A stretch of 64,000 nucleotides of DNA from positions 1,178,001-1,242,000 of the forward strand of contig JAGVVL010000009.1 of NCBI GenBank assembly GCA_018287875.1. The letters run 5' to 3'. Below the pieces are notes generated by a model that was given only the letters and a program-made list of their open reading frames with translations, searched no databases and had not been told where the DNA came from. A program made the translations under genes and the position numbers. Origin of the DNA: Nigrospora sphaerica. Taxonomy: Eukaryota > Ascomycota > Sordariomycetes > Amphisphaeriales > Apiosporaceae. Positions within the stretch are counted from its first letter, which is position 1. Every line of letters starts with the position of its first letter. Positions 33,969 through 44,947 of the stretch are shown piece by piece.

Positions 33969-36300
33969 ATGAGCAGTTTTCCGCGCGAGGCCGAGGTCTA
34001 TATCCCACCGCTATCCTCCTTTCCAGGGGGGCTCCTTGCCGGGCTGCGTACGGAACTGGCACCTCTTCGAGCAATGCATCCAGCGCCCAGCCTCTCGGAG
34101 GCCTATCCGAACACCAAGTCGGAAGACCAGGTACAGCAACACCACGCACAGCAAGCAGCAGCAGCGGCGGCGGCGGCGGCACCACCACCAACAACACCAA
34201 CACCAGCCGAGCACCCCAAGGATCACCAGTACAACCACACACAACCATCATCACCACCACCACCAGCGCCCTCGGCACACCCGCCGCTTCCTCTTTCCCC
34301 CCAACATTCAACACCACACAATTTGCAGCAGCTGTTGCAGCACCAGGTGACTCCACCCAGTCACCACCACGGCCAACGAGATATCAGCCTGCCCACATCG
34401 ACTCCTCCCATTTCCCCACCGCCGGGCAGAGAGGAAACGGGCACGGCTGCGCCTTATGGCCATGACGCGCCTCCCGCCGATGGCGCGTACAGCGCCGAAT
34501 CGTCGCAGTCCATCGTCTTCAGTGCCAAAGACGGCGCCGAGGTGTCCTCTGCTCGCCGTGCTAGCCGCCGCCGCACGGGGCCCCTAACACCCGAGAGCCG
34601 GGAGAAGGCAGCCCTCATCCGCAAAGTGGGCGCTTGTCATACTTGTCGAAAGAAACGCATAGCAGTTAGTGCATCACGTACCTCTCTCCTTCTTGCCCCC
34701 CCCCCCCTCCGCCCCCTCCTCCCCTCCCGTCCTTTTCCTTCCGCTCGGGTGGCCCCCCCTTCCCCCTCCAGGCGGGCGCTGATGGGCCGCAGTGCCACCC
34801 CAGTCACAGCAACCTCCCGACCTGGGAGGTCGCCAGGAGACAATATGGCAGTCGAAGCCCAATGCGCGAGCCAGCGCCGGGCGTCGTTCATCCAATCAGC
34901 CCGGCCCCCCACGCGGGCGTTGGGCATTCATACTTTCAGGACCCTCATGAGATGGATGTCGACCCGATCCCACTCTCTGCCGCCGACACCGCACCCGCCG
35001 CTTCTTCCTCTTCTTCTGCTGCTGCTGCTGCTGTGGCGGCGGCGACGGCGGCTACGGCTTCTCCAACCACGCACCGCGCGCCTCGTTTTCCTCGGCGGCC
35101 CTCCCTCCCCCTGCCCCCCGCCCGTCACATTGCGTCTGAGGGCGCACCACGGGGCGAACCCGTGGATGCCCGCATGCGGACCCCTCTGCCCGCGGGCCCG
35201 CGATTGGACAGGGCCACGGCCATCACACCCTCGCTAGCGAGCGCGTCAGCCTCGCCGTCCATGGCCTCGGCGCTATCCGGACCCCCCAAGGGCCGCTATA
35301 CCGCCGCCGCGGCGCTGCTGATCTCGTGGGAGGACGACCAGGACTGGCGCGTCCAGGAAGCCGTCGGCGGCTTGGCCCGCGTGCTCGAACACGACTACCA
35401 CTACCACGTGGCGCATGCGCGGATCCCGACCTCGTCGCCCACGGCCCCGGGCGGCTGTAGGAATTCGGCGAGGTGGCTGCAGAGCTCCCTCATCGACTTT
35501 ATCGACCGGAACGACTCGCGGGACGTCTTGAAGGTGGTCTACTACACGGGCGACTGCCTAGCCGACGACAACGGGGAAATGGTCCTGGCCAGGTGCGTCG
35601 GCGTGCAAGCCCTGGGGGAAGTCCCCCGTGCCGTTTTTATACCGTCCGTGGGGGGGTGTGTGTGTGTGTGTGTGTGTGCTTGCTGTTTTGTGTGTTGACT
35701 CTTTGCTGCAGCGTGCACGACCGTGTCGCCAGGACGTCGACGATCAGGTGGAGCGGGCTCTGGGAGACGCTCGAGGGCGCGTGCTCGGACACGCTGGTGC
35801 TGTTGGACGCGCCCTACTCGCCGGGGGCCCGGTCGCTGCGGCAGAACGGCGTGTTGGAGGTCATGGCGGCGGCCGAGGCGGAGGGGCCGTACCAGGCCCT
35901 CGGTCGGCACTTCTTCACGCAGCTCGTGACCAAGGAGCTGCGCCTCCGCGCCGGCGCCGGCTCCCCCCACCCGCTTTCCGCGGCCGAGCTGCACGCCCGG
36001 CTCGTCGCGCAGTACCAGCAGGAGAGGGCGACGCGCGGACCCCGCGTCGCCTCGCCGCTGCTGGTGCAGTTGGCGGGCAACTGGCGCGTGCCCTCGGTCA
36101 CGCTCTACCCGCTGCACAAGACGCCGCCACGGTTGGGCCCGCCGCTGCTCCCGGGCGGCGCGGGCCATCGGCTCGACCTGACGATCCGGCTCGCCAACGG
36201 CGCCACCCTGAACCTCGAGGCTTGGGCCGACTGGCTCCGCATGATGCCAGACGGCATCAGAGACGTGCAGCTCCAGGGACCCTCCCCCTGGCTCGGGTAG
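33969..36300 (+). CDS. Half zinc-cluster protein with catalytically dead caspase-like domain
   Basis: Three exons (33969-34664, 34793-35592, 35712-36300) with introns of 128 and 119 bp encode 694 aa. Residues 1-210 are disordered (Gln, His, Pro and Ala runs). Joining exons 1 and 2 yields GACHTCRKKRIACHPSHSNL: Cys223, Cys226 and Cys233 in CX2CX6C spacing with the basic loop of a Zn2Cys6 finger, but no second half. Residues about 398-545 resemble caspase-like (peptidase C14) domains of fungi. They start AAALLISWEDD, then VLKVVYYTGDC where active members have YYAGHG, and LVLLDAPYSPG where active members have a D-x-C-Y-like motif. Thus His is replaced by Asp486 and Cys by Pro533. A C-terminal module (ASPLLVQLAGNWRVPSVTLY onward) follows. 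Likely a non-proteolytic nuclear or signalling scaffold; the domain call is by eye. Confidence 0.7.
35657..35678 (+). repeat. (TG)11 microsatellite inside an intron
   Basis: It lies in intron 2 of the caspase-like gene between the GTGCGT donor at 35593 and the GCAG acceptor ending at 35711. Reading through it gives a meaningless Val-Cys run, which supports the intron. Confidence 0.85.
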
Positions 36301-39118
36301 TGCGACGGGGACACGGTCGGCCGGGGGCTCTCGGGCGTTCCAGACGGCGCCTCCCTTTGGTGCCTACCAACGCCCGCCGTAGAGGCGTGATGACGCCCGC
36401 TGCTTTCTTCCGGTCGGGAAGATGACGACGTGACGGCATTACGATGGCGGAAGACGCATTTCTGCCGAGCCGAGCCGCGGTGAGGGCGGGGGAACTGACA
36501 AGCCCCCCGCTGCATTTCTACATCACGTGTATCCCGCCGGATGCGCATAGTTCCTCGGGCCACACATCTGCTTCCAGAGCTGTACTACTAAAGGGTAAAT
36601 GGGGGAGGGAAACAGGAAAAGTGAGATCCGACGGGGCAAGGCTACCCCGGCTGCCTAGAGTTCACCGCCCGTGCGGAAACGTTGCCATGATGTAGGAATT
36701 GCCGTATGACAAAAGGACGGCGAGCACATGCCTGGGCCCTGCGCGCCGCGGTTCGAAGGACGGAAGGGGGTTGTCGCAGCGAAACGGATGGCGCCGTAAA
36801 GAATTGTACTCGCGTACATGGCTCACAGCGGTAAGATACCCTTAACGATATGTAGCGAAATAGAACGAGCCCGTTGTTCCCTTGCGGGAGGTTTCACACT
36901 CCAGCATCCCCGCATTCCGGATAGCCTGGGCACATGGTCTAAAAAAGAGTAACGCCGGCCGTGTCGGTCTGAAGGTGAGGTCCAAGAAAGAGGGACTACA
37001 ACCAAAGGTTGTCGATCTATTAGGTTACGTTTACTGTATCGGAGGGGGGCCAGATCCGTCCCCGTATTTGGAAGCGGTCTGCAGGCGGACGGAGGATGCT
37101 GTAGTAATCCAGAGTGGGTTTGGGATGGGGGAGGTTCTAAATCCGGAGCACACATGCCACAAGGGCACCTGCAGAGAATGGGGATGCAGCACTGCCTCGG
37201 CGCGCGGTATGGCTGAACAGCCCCCGGTCGAAGTCGAGGTTGGTCGTCTCTTTGCTGCCGCGCTTGCTCTCGTTGTTCCCGTCCCTATTGCAAGAAGAGT
37301 TTGGTTGGCGGATGGGTGCGACACTTGGTTGGCTTGTTCCCCGCAAAAGCGAAGGAGGCTATGGGCTCAACCGTACGACGTTGGCATATATGTATTCCTA
37401 TGCCCCATACGGGGGGGGCATATACGGAGGAGTACACGGCGTGCCTGCATCCTAAGGGAACACAGCCAAGACGATCACGGCGGCCCCGGGTTGGTTGGTT
37501 GCGGATGGTGGCGGCGGCGGAGGAGAAGGCAGACACATGTCGTGGGCGGGCATGTGCATTGGGTGCATCTGAATCTACCTAGTTGTTACAAGACGGGTGA
37601 GGGCGAAACGTCGCGGGACAGTCTTCCGTAGTCCTGCCTTATGCAACAAGCCCATGAACCCGCGAGCAACCGGCAAACACGGCCCAATACGGGGGAGACT
37701 TAACCGGGGGCGCTGCGCTCCGATGGGCCCTGAGATGGGATCCCTTGCCAAAACCCCCCGTCGCCGCCGCGGCTGGTGGCTGTTGCTGCAAGGCACAGCG
37801 CGCGCAGACCCGGTCCCTGCTCGGGCGCCTGGGCGAGGATGGCTAGTGGTCCACGCCCGCCCGTCCACGCCAAACCACGTATCTGCGGCGGGCCTTGGCC
37901 TCTTCGGCCGGTGGAAAAGTAATATGGAAACATGGCTCGCATGGGCACATGGGCACGGTATTACGAGGAGATCGTAACTGTTGACCAGTCGGTGTCGCGC
38001 TTGGCGCCTCCTGTTTGTTTTTGCTGGCCGAGCCAAGCTGAACGGGCGCCGGGGCTGAGAATCGACGTCACGCTCGTCGCCAGCTCAGGGTGCCAATGCC
38101 CCCTCGCTGACGCATACGCCAGCGACCCTGTCTTTCCCCGGTGACCCGTCCAGCATCCGCCCCCAGCGGCTTCCTCGGGGCTCGCGCGCCCAGAAGTCCG
38201 TTCGAGAAAAATGGTCCAATTTCGGACTCAGGCCTTGGCGGGGCCTCGGAACCTCTCGTCGCTCTCACGGCCATTGATCTTGGGGGGATCTGTCGCGGCG
38301 CGGCTCGCCCTCCCCTGGTTGTGCCCACTCTATCCCAGGTGCGCTCGTCAACACCAAGACCCCACGTTAATCAGAATACGGGAGCGGCACCGAACAGGAG
38401 AAAAGCAGTCGAGGTGTGTAAGTACGTAAAGAAGGCTCCTTGGTCGCAATCGGGGGGTTTCTTTCCTTTTGCTCAGTTGGCCGATGAACCCCTTCTGTTA
38501 CTGCTGCTCTCATTGCGACGCATTCTTTTCCAGCCTGCAGAAGTAACAGTTTAGGTACCTGCATTGATTGTCTGTCCCATCTTTGCGTACCGGCATCGCC
38601 GCCCAGTGTGGATCACTCCGAGGCGCGAAACAGCCAACCTCACCCAGAATCAAAAGGCCGAGCGTGTTACGGCTCGTCCGCGTACGTGCGGCTCGGCTTT
38701 CCCTTCTCCTTCTCCTGGCCTACAGAAGTATGTAAAACGCAAGCCGCCTCTCTAGCATTTTAGAGAGGAAAAAAACCCCCCCAAGCGCCGTAGCTGCCGT
38801 GTTTTCCGAGAGGATCGGCGAAGTTTCGCGCACCTCTGCTGACACCTGCTTCCAAGCCCCCTTCCTTCACAGCCCGCCCACCTTTGGTGCTAAGGCTGAC
38901 GCCGACTCGGCGCGTCGGTACGCTCGGGTTGTTCTGGTGCGCCCGATGGTGACGCAGTTTGCCATCGGCCCTACTCTTCTTGTTGGATAAGAATCGCCGG
39001 AAGCCCGCCCGTCCCTGGGGTGGTTTCTTATTTCGTTTCTCAGAAAAGAAGTCCGATTCCTGAAACGCCGTTGGCCTCCCGACACGCCATCGCCTAGTTC
39101 CCCAACGGCCCATCGATA
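36301..39118. other. Tandem intergenic region, no gene seen
   Basis: 2.8 kb between the caspase-like gene and the lysophospholipase. The largest frame (36882-37631) has no domain, no good start context and runs through G-rich low-complexity sequence. I regard the region as non-coding. Confidence 0.5.
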
Positions 39119-41086
39119 ATGCATCTACAGCACTGCCTCCCGGCGTCGCTGCTGTCGCTAGTGTCGCTCGCGGCGGCGGCACCAAATGCCGCCCTCCAAC
39201 CGCTGGATCGGGACGTGGCCCCACGAGCCCTGCCCGACTCGCCGTCGCGCGGATATGCGCCCGCCACCGTCGACTGCCCCTCCACCCGGCCTGTGATCCG
39301 CAATGCCGCCCGCGTCTCGCCCCAAGAGGCCGATTGGCTCCGCACCCGCCGCGCCAACACGGTGCAGCCCATGAAGGACTTCCTCCGGGGCAGCAGCATC
39401 GCCGGCTTCGACGCCGAGGCCTACATCGAAAAGCACCGCGCCAACCTGACGGCCCTGCCCAACGTCGGCATCGCCGTCTCGGGCGGCGGCTACCGCGCCA
39501 TGATGAACGGCGCCGGCTTCGTCGCCGCCGCCGACATCCGGACTCCCGGCGCCTCAGACGCGGGCGGCATCGGCGGCCTGCTGCAGTCATCGACCTACAT
39601 CGCTGGCCTCTCGGGCGGTGGCTGGCTTGTCGGCTCCATCTACGCCAACAACTTTTCCACCGTGACCAACCTGCGCGACGGCAGCCCGGGGTCCAGTGTC
39701 TGGAAGCTGGACCGCTCCATTCTCCAGGGGCCCAGGGAGAGGGGCATCTCCATCCTGAACACGGCGTCTTACTGGGACGACGTGTTCACGGCCGTCGAGG
39801 CCAAGTCAGCTGCCTACTACGACACCTCCATCACCGACTACTGGGGCCGCACGCTCTCGTACCAGCTGATCAACGCCACCGATGGCGGCCCCGCCTACAC
39901 CTTTTCGTCGTTGTCGCGCCAGGACGACTTTGGCAAGGCCGACCGCCCGCTGCCCATCCTCGTGGCCGACGGCCGCAAGCCCGGCGAGAGGGTCATCTCG
40001 CTCAGCTCGACCGTGTACGAGTTCAACCCGTGGGAGATGGGCTCGTTCGACCCGACCGTCTTCGGCTTCGTGCCGCTCGAGTACCTGGGCTCCAACTTCA
40101 CCAACGGGTCGCTGCCGCGCGATGAGCGCTGCGTGCGCGGCTTCGACCAGTTCGGCTACGTCATGGGCACGAGCAGCTCGCTCTTCAACCAGCTGCTGCT
40201 GTACAACATGACCGAGTACGGCGTGCCGAGCTTCCTCGTCAATGCCGTGACGAGCATCGCCGAGCGCATCGGCCGCGCCGAGAACGACATCGCCCAGTAC
40301 ACGCCCAACCCCTTCTACGGTTGGAACCCGAGCACCAACGACAACGCCGACGAGCGCCAGCTGACCCTCGTCGACGGCGGCGAGGACCTGCAGAACATCC
40401 CGCTGCACCCGCTAATCCAGCCCGAGCGTGCCGTCGACGTCATCTTCGCCGTCGACTCGTCGGCCGACGTCAACAACTGGCCCAACGGCACCGCCCTGCG
40501 TGCGAGCTACGACCGCATCCGCGAGAGCATCGCCAACGGCACGCAGTTCCCGGCCGTGCCCGACGCCGAGACCTTCATCAACAAGGGCCTCAACCGGCGG
40601 CCGACCTTCTTCGGCTGCGACGCCGCCAACTTCACGGCGTCGGCGAACCCGCCGCCGCCGCTCATCGTCTACGTGCCCAACGCGCCCTACACGGCGTGGA
40701 GCAACGTGTCGACCTTCACCATGTCGTACGAGGCGGCCGAACGCAACGCCATCATCGAGAACGGCTACAACGTGGCGACGCGCGCCAACGGCACGGCCAA
40801 CGAGAACGCCGGCGACACGACCTGGCGCACCTGCGTCGGCTGCGCCGTGCTTAAGCGCTCCCTCACCAAGACGGGCACGCCCGTCCCGCCCGCCTGCCAG
40901 CGCTGCTTCGACGCCTACTGCTGGGACGGCTCCCTTGACAGCCGCCCCATCGCCGGCGGCGGCTACGCACCCGAGCCCTACCTCACCATCAAGGACAGCG
41001 CCGGCGCCCAGGGCCTGCTCGCCGCCAGCCCGGGCCTCGCCGCCGCCGTCTCCGTCGCCGCCGCCCTGTTCTCCGTCTCTTTCTAA
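39119..41086 (+). CDS. plb1: Secreted lysophospholipase / phospholipase B
   Basis: A 655-aa intronless gene. The enzyme hydrolyses acyl esters of (lyso)phospholipids outside the cell or at the wall. The N-terminus [20 protein letters not shown] is a signal peptide. The core begins [38 protein letters not shown] supplies the oxyanion-hole region. GLSGGGW holds the nucleophile Ser165, and [16 protein letters not shown] holds the catalytic Asp419, as in cPLA2/PLB family enzymes. There are many N-glycosylation sequons. The tail has a Cys cluster ([10 protein letters not shown]...[10 protein letters not shown]) and ends in a hydrophobic stretch ([16 protein letters not shown]), consistent with GPI anchoring. 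Length agrees with fungal Plb1 proteins. Can contribute to virulence in some fungi; no such role is shown here. Confidence 0.95.
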   Translation: MHLQHCLPASLLSLVSLAAAAPNAALQPLDRDVAPRALPDSPSRGYAPATVDCPSTRPVIRNAARVSPQEADWLRTRRANTVQPMKDFLRGSSIAGFDAEAYIEKHRANLTALPNVGIAVSGGGYRAMMNGAGFVAAADIRTPGASDAGGIGGLLQSSTYIAGLSGGGWLVGSIYANNFSTVTNLRDGSPGSSVWKLDRSILQGPRERGISILNTASYWDDVFTAVEAKSAAYYDTSITDYWGRTLSYQLINATDGGPAYTFSSLSRQDDFGKADRPLPILVADGRKPGERVISLSSTVYEFNPWEMGSFDPTVFGFVPLEYLGSNFTNGSLPRDERCVRGFDQFGYVMGTSSSLFNQLLLYNMTEYGVPSFLVNAVTSIAERIGRAENDIAQYTPNPFYGWNPSTNDNADERQLTLVDGGEDLQNIPLHPLIQPERAVDVIFAVDSSADVNNWPNGTALRASYDRIRESIANGTQFPAVPDAETFINKGLNRRPTFFGCDAANFTASANPPPPLIVYVPNAPYTAWSNVSTFTMSYEAAERNAIIENGYNVATRANGTANENAGDTTWRTCVGCAVLKRSLTKTGTPVPPACQRCFDAYCWDGSLDSRPIAGGGYAPEPYLTIKDSAGAQGLLAASPGLAAAVSVAAALFSVSF

Positions 41087-42478
41087 GCTGGGCAGAGAAG
41101 CTCTTTCGCGCTGCCATGGCGCACGGAAGGTTGGGCCGGAGCTTTCCAATTTTGTTTTGGGGAAGGGTTAGGGAATCATTGGCGTCGGGGGAGGCATCGG
41201 CGTTCCGGGGTTTTAACGAGAAATTGCATGAGACGGATAGCATTTACATGAGTAATCTACCTGCATAGTCCACTAGAGAACGAAGTCCCATGGCATACCT
41301 GTCGATAGATGAACTTCCCAACCCTCCTAATTTTAATTCGGGGGTGGGGGGCTTGCCGGGCGTGTTTTGGCAATCTCCCGGCCGTGCCCTGCCCGCCGCG
41401 ACCCCGGGGTTACCCCCACGCTCGCTAGACGAAGGTCATCTTCAGCCCTATCCGCCCACGGTCCTGCTTTCCGCCCGGGTAGCCCTGTAGCTGTAGGGCA
41501 CGCGACCGAGGATCCGGCTACCTCTCTCTAACCTAGAGTCATGGCCGGGGGGGAGAGGGGGCTAGCCTGGCTAGTTCGGAAGCGCTACGAGGGCGCCGGG
41601 TTTGAGGGCCCATGTCCCCAAACCTCCTTGGCTGCGCAAGCGGACAAAACAACCATCTACCGAGGGGAGCTCCTGAATTGGGCTTTTCTCTATGACGTCG
41701 TCAAACGACTGTCGCCTTCTTCCCATTTTCTCCCGTTCCATCCCTAATCCCAAGCGGGGCCACCACGTGCTTTTGCCCCTTCTCACCACGGACGGCTTGG
41801 CCGGGGACCCTGCCTCGTTGTCTAGTTCGTGCGTGGCGCCTGCGACGTACGAATGGCGTGCTGTGCCGGCGCCCAGGACAGTTCGCGCGGGCGCTGGTCG
41901 AGCGAAGACGGGACTACCTACATAGTCGGAGACTTGGTGGCGCTGTAGGCAGCGAATGCCGCCACCACCTACGTGCGAACGCTGGCGTTTCGTTCTGCAG
42001 CCGTGGATAGGTAATCGAACCAAACACCAACCTACCCCCATCATTTCGGGAGCTATCATGGTCCGCCCACCCGCCGTCCGGACCGTAGTAGAAGGGAAAG
42101 TTTGGGGGAATTTGGGACGCAGCCACGGGGTCGTCGACCGTCGATGCCTGCATTAAGGGCAAATGGCAAAAAGGGAGCGAATAACAAAGTAAGATTTGCG
42201 TGAGCGAGGCCCGCGTTTTGCTCTGGATTCCTGTTCCCTTTCGCACGTTGGACGCCCACCCCTTTTTTCAAGGTACCAGCCAGACAAATATTCGCGACAA
42301 GCTTTCTCCGTCTCACAGAGTAGCGTCTGCGCTTCTGGCTTTTTTGGTTGGGAATCAAATAATATGGTGTCCTGTTGGGAGAAGACGGAATGGGGATGTA
42401 TAAAAGTCGCAAGTGTTCGCACATGTTCGCTTGTCTCCTCGATCTCGAGGAACGCCGTACTTACCCACGCTCGCCACA
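41087..42478. other. Tandem intergenic region
   Basis: 1.4 kb after the lysophospholipase. It has no convincing coding frame. A TATA-type element near its right end is listed separately. Confidence 0.5.
42399..42406 (+). promoter_or_regulatory. TATA box (TATAAAAG)
   Basis: TATAAAAG ends 73 bp before the ATG at 42479, a usual spacing for a fungal TATA-driven gene. It supports reality of the downstream signal-peptide ORF. Confidence 0.5.
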
Positions 42479-43168
42479 ATGCATATCGCGACAGTCCTAT
42501 GCGGCCTGGCCGGCCTCAGCGGCGTGCTCGGGGCCGTTCCGGGGCCGGCTCACCGCGCCGGCCGTAGCCACCCGGGACCGGCCGGCCAGGCCGTGGCGAA
42601 TTCCGTCCACGCGCTGTACACGCGACACCCGCCGCTTCCTATCGGTCCTCCGAAGAGCTTCGCCACCCGAACCACGCCGGACCCCTGCCGCGAAAGCAGC
42701 CGTCCCCCGCTCTCGCTTCCCGTCGTCGACGATGCGCCAGTCACCGCCGACCCCACCGCGAGGGTACTCCTCCCACTCGACTTCCCGTTGTCGGCACTGC
42801 GCCAGCCACCAACCAGCCCACTACGACCATGGGCGCGGCGCAGCATCGTTACGCCCTGGACCTCGGCCCCGGCTGCCGGTCCCGGGAGGTTCCGAAGCGG
42901 CTCCCCGCCTGGTGTCGCGACCGGCTCCGGCCCATCCGGCACCGGACCTCGACGGCCGCCGCTGCACCCACCCGCGCGGCTGACGGCCTCGAGGAGGGTC
43001 CATGATCGACACTGCGGAGGAAACTCGGGGCGGGGCGCGGAACCCCAAGGCAAAGAAACCGGCAATAGCCACGACGGAAGAAACAAAGGCGGAGGCGGCG
43101 CGGAGAATAAAATGGAGGAAGCCGAGGAGATAAGGACGTGCTCGGAGGTGTTCGGAGGAAGCGGATAA
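42479..43168 (+). CDS. Putative secreted proline-rich protein
   Basis: 229 aa if uninterrupted. The start at 42479 (CACA context) gives MHIATVLCGLAGLSGVLGAV, a good signal peptide, and sits behind a TATA box. Up to about residue 110 the chain is Pro/Ser/Arg-rich with short hydrophobic stretches (ARVLLPLDFPLSALRQ). Beyond that it turns into Gly/Pro/Arg low complexity and then Glu/Lys-rich sequence that may be read-through of an unseen intron or of the 3' UTR. Only two or three cysteines occur. No known domain. The N-terminal half is more trustworthy than the C-terminal half. It may be a small secreted or cell-wall protein. Confidence 0.4.
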   Translation: MHIATVLCGLAGLSGVLGAVPGPAHRAGRSHPGPAGQAVANSVHALYTRHPPLPIGPPKSFATRTTPDPCRESSRPPLSLPVVDDAPVTADPTARVLLPLDFPLSALRQPPTSPLRPWARRSIVTPWTSAPAAGPGRFRSGSPPGVATGSGPSGTGPRRPPLHPPARLTASRRVHDRHCGGNSGRGAEPQGKETGNSHDGRNKGGGGAENKMEEAEEIRTCSEVFGGSG

Positions 43169-44947
43169 AGGAGTGGGCGTTGGTAGGGCGAGGAGACTGT
43201 TGTACCTTCAGGGGTGGGAAGGACACTAACACATCATGGGGGTTGAGAAACCAGGTACCGGAAATGTGTACCTGGAGCAATTATTCCGATCGTTCTACTC
43301 CGATAGTACTCACGAGGCCCAGTTACCTTACCCCGGCGAGCTCCACGGTTCCATGGGGGGGGGTACGTAGAAAGTTTATTAAGGTGGACGTGCCTGGCCC
43401 AGACCCTCCCATCTCCTGCTCAGCCGTGGATCCCGTTGATACGAGCGGAAAGCTCCGCCGTGAGACATTGCATATGGTCTCGGTACTTGGTAGACAAGAG
43501 CCCCAGGAAACGGGGGGGGAAAGCGGACCGGCACCGGCAGTGTCTAGAAGGCGATACCGGGGACGGGACGGGACGCAAGGCGAGAGAGGGAAAGAGAGGG
43601 CTCATTTCCGACTGGCCAGGGCGCGAAAAGGCATTGTTTGGATCCATTATCAGAAGCACTTAACTAGGCGGCTGGCGGCAGGTGGGCTGCTTATTTTGAT
43701 GATGCAAAGCAAGTACATAAAGTACCTTTTACTGGCTTGGACAAGTACCAAAAAGAACTTACCTGCCTCAGGTGGGTTACCTCGTGGTGGTGGTACTGAC
43801 TAATAAACACCAACTGCGCGTTCTCGGAGTTGCGGAGGATTATTAATGGGGGAACTAATGGGTGTTTTGCTGATGGAAATAGGTAAGAAATAGCGTGGGC
43901 GGACACCTGGGGCATAGAGGTATGCACCAAGTATGGCAACCTCAAGGTGAGATGATTAGTGGTTATTGTATCCAATCCACATCACCATCTACTTATGCAC
44001 CACTCCGTCATCTTGTACCGAGGGCGGGCAGCGGCAGCGGCAGCAGCTCATCCGAGTCCAGTCCTGGATCGACGAGGTTGCAGCCGGCCGGCCGGGTAGT
44101 GGGCCTGAGGTTGCCCAACGCGAGTTCCAGTGGTGTTTCTGGTGTTTCCAGGTCTGTTCGTTGCGCTGGCCCCATCGCCTCCTGCTCATGGTTGGTTGGC
44201 GCCTTGGGTGTTGGAAACGGGGTGATGTTTGTTCCATTCCTTCGCATGGCTCCCCCCGTTCCAACCGTGCCGGCAATGACCATGGTCGGTCCGCCCTATG
44301 CTTGCGAGAAGAGCGAGGAAAGTCGTACGGGGAGACCCTGAGACCCGCCGGGGAATCCCACGCGCCTTCTGGGCATTGTCCACCCGCGCTAGTTTGTATA
44401 CTTTGAACTACGAAGGCCAGGTACACGCTGCCAACGCCACCGCCGCGCCAGTAAACCACCATGCGAGCTGCATCTGATGATGTACATAATCTTCTCACTC
44501 CGACTCAACCTTTCTTCCCTCCTCTCCCTGCCGAGGGAGGGCAGTACGGCATGCCTACCTACTTAAAGTAAGCAAGTGCGCGAGCTGCTTTGCGATTTCC
44601 TCCATCCGCCCTCCCACCGTCGGCTCCCTGATTGCCACCCGACCATCAAACCCCATCATCCGCGCCTCCGTTCCAATTATCCCCAGCTAGGTACCCATGC
44701 GCTGAGAGTGGAGTTGGCCTCATACGCGGGAGCACTTTCCTTTGCTGTCCATGCTCAGCTGCTCCCCACGCGTGGAATCCGCTCGCTGGCCTTGGTACCA
44801 AAGTTTGTAATAATAACTCGCCTCGCTGCGCACACTTCGACGGCTTCGACCTCGACCCAAACCACCATCCCAACATCCCCCCCCCCTCACACGCCCGCAA
44901 CATCGTCAGCTTCCCTCCTTCCGGCAACCTGGTTGCGAAGCGGCAAG
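43169..44947. other. Intergenic region upstream of the zinc transporter
   Basis: 1.8 kb with no convincing gene. The last ~100 bp are C-rich with CCAACCACCATCCC-like pyrimidine tracts, typical of fungal 5' leaders. Confidence 0.5.

Noticed and set aside
34011..35128. Antisense open frames opposite the caspase-like gene (Val/Leu/Gly/Arg-rich)
   Set aside because: They are the complement of His/Gln/Pro/Ala low-complexity codons of the real gene and have no family motifs.
36740..36790. GGTTCGAA-like sequence resembling a tRNA T-loop
   Set aside because: No matching acceptor stem, anticodon arm or A-box could be placed around it.
36882..37631. 249-codon plus-strand frame
   Set aside because: No domain, mixed composition with G-runs, and no start or promoter context. 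Probably chance.
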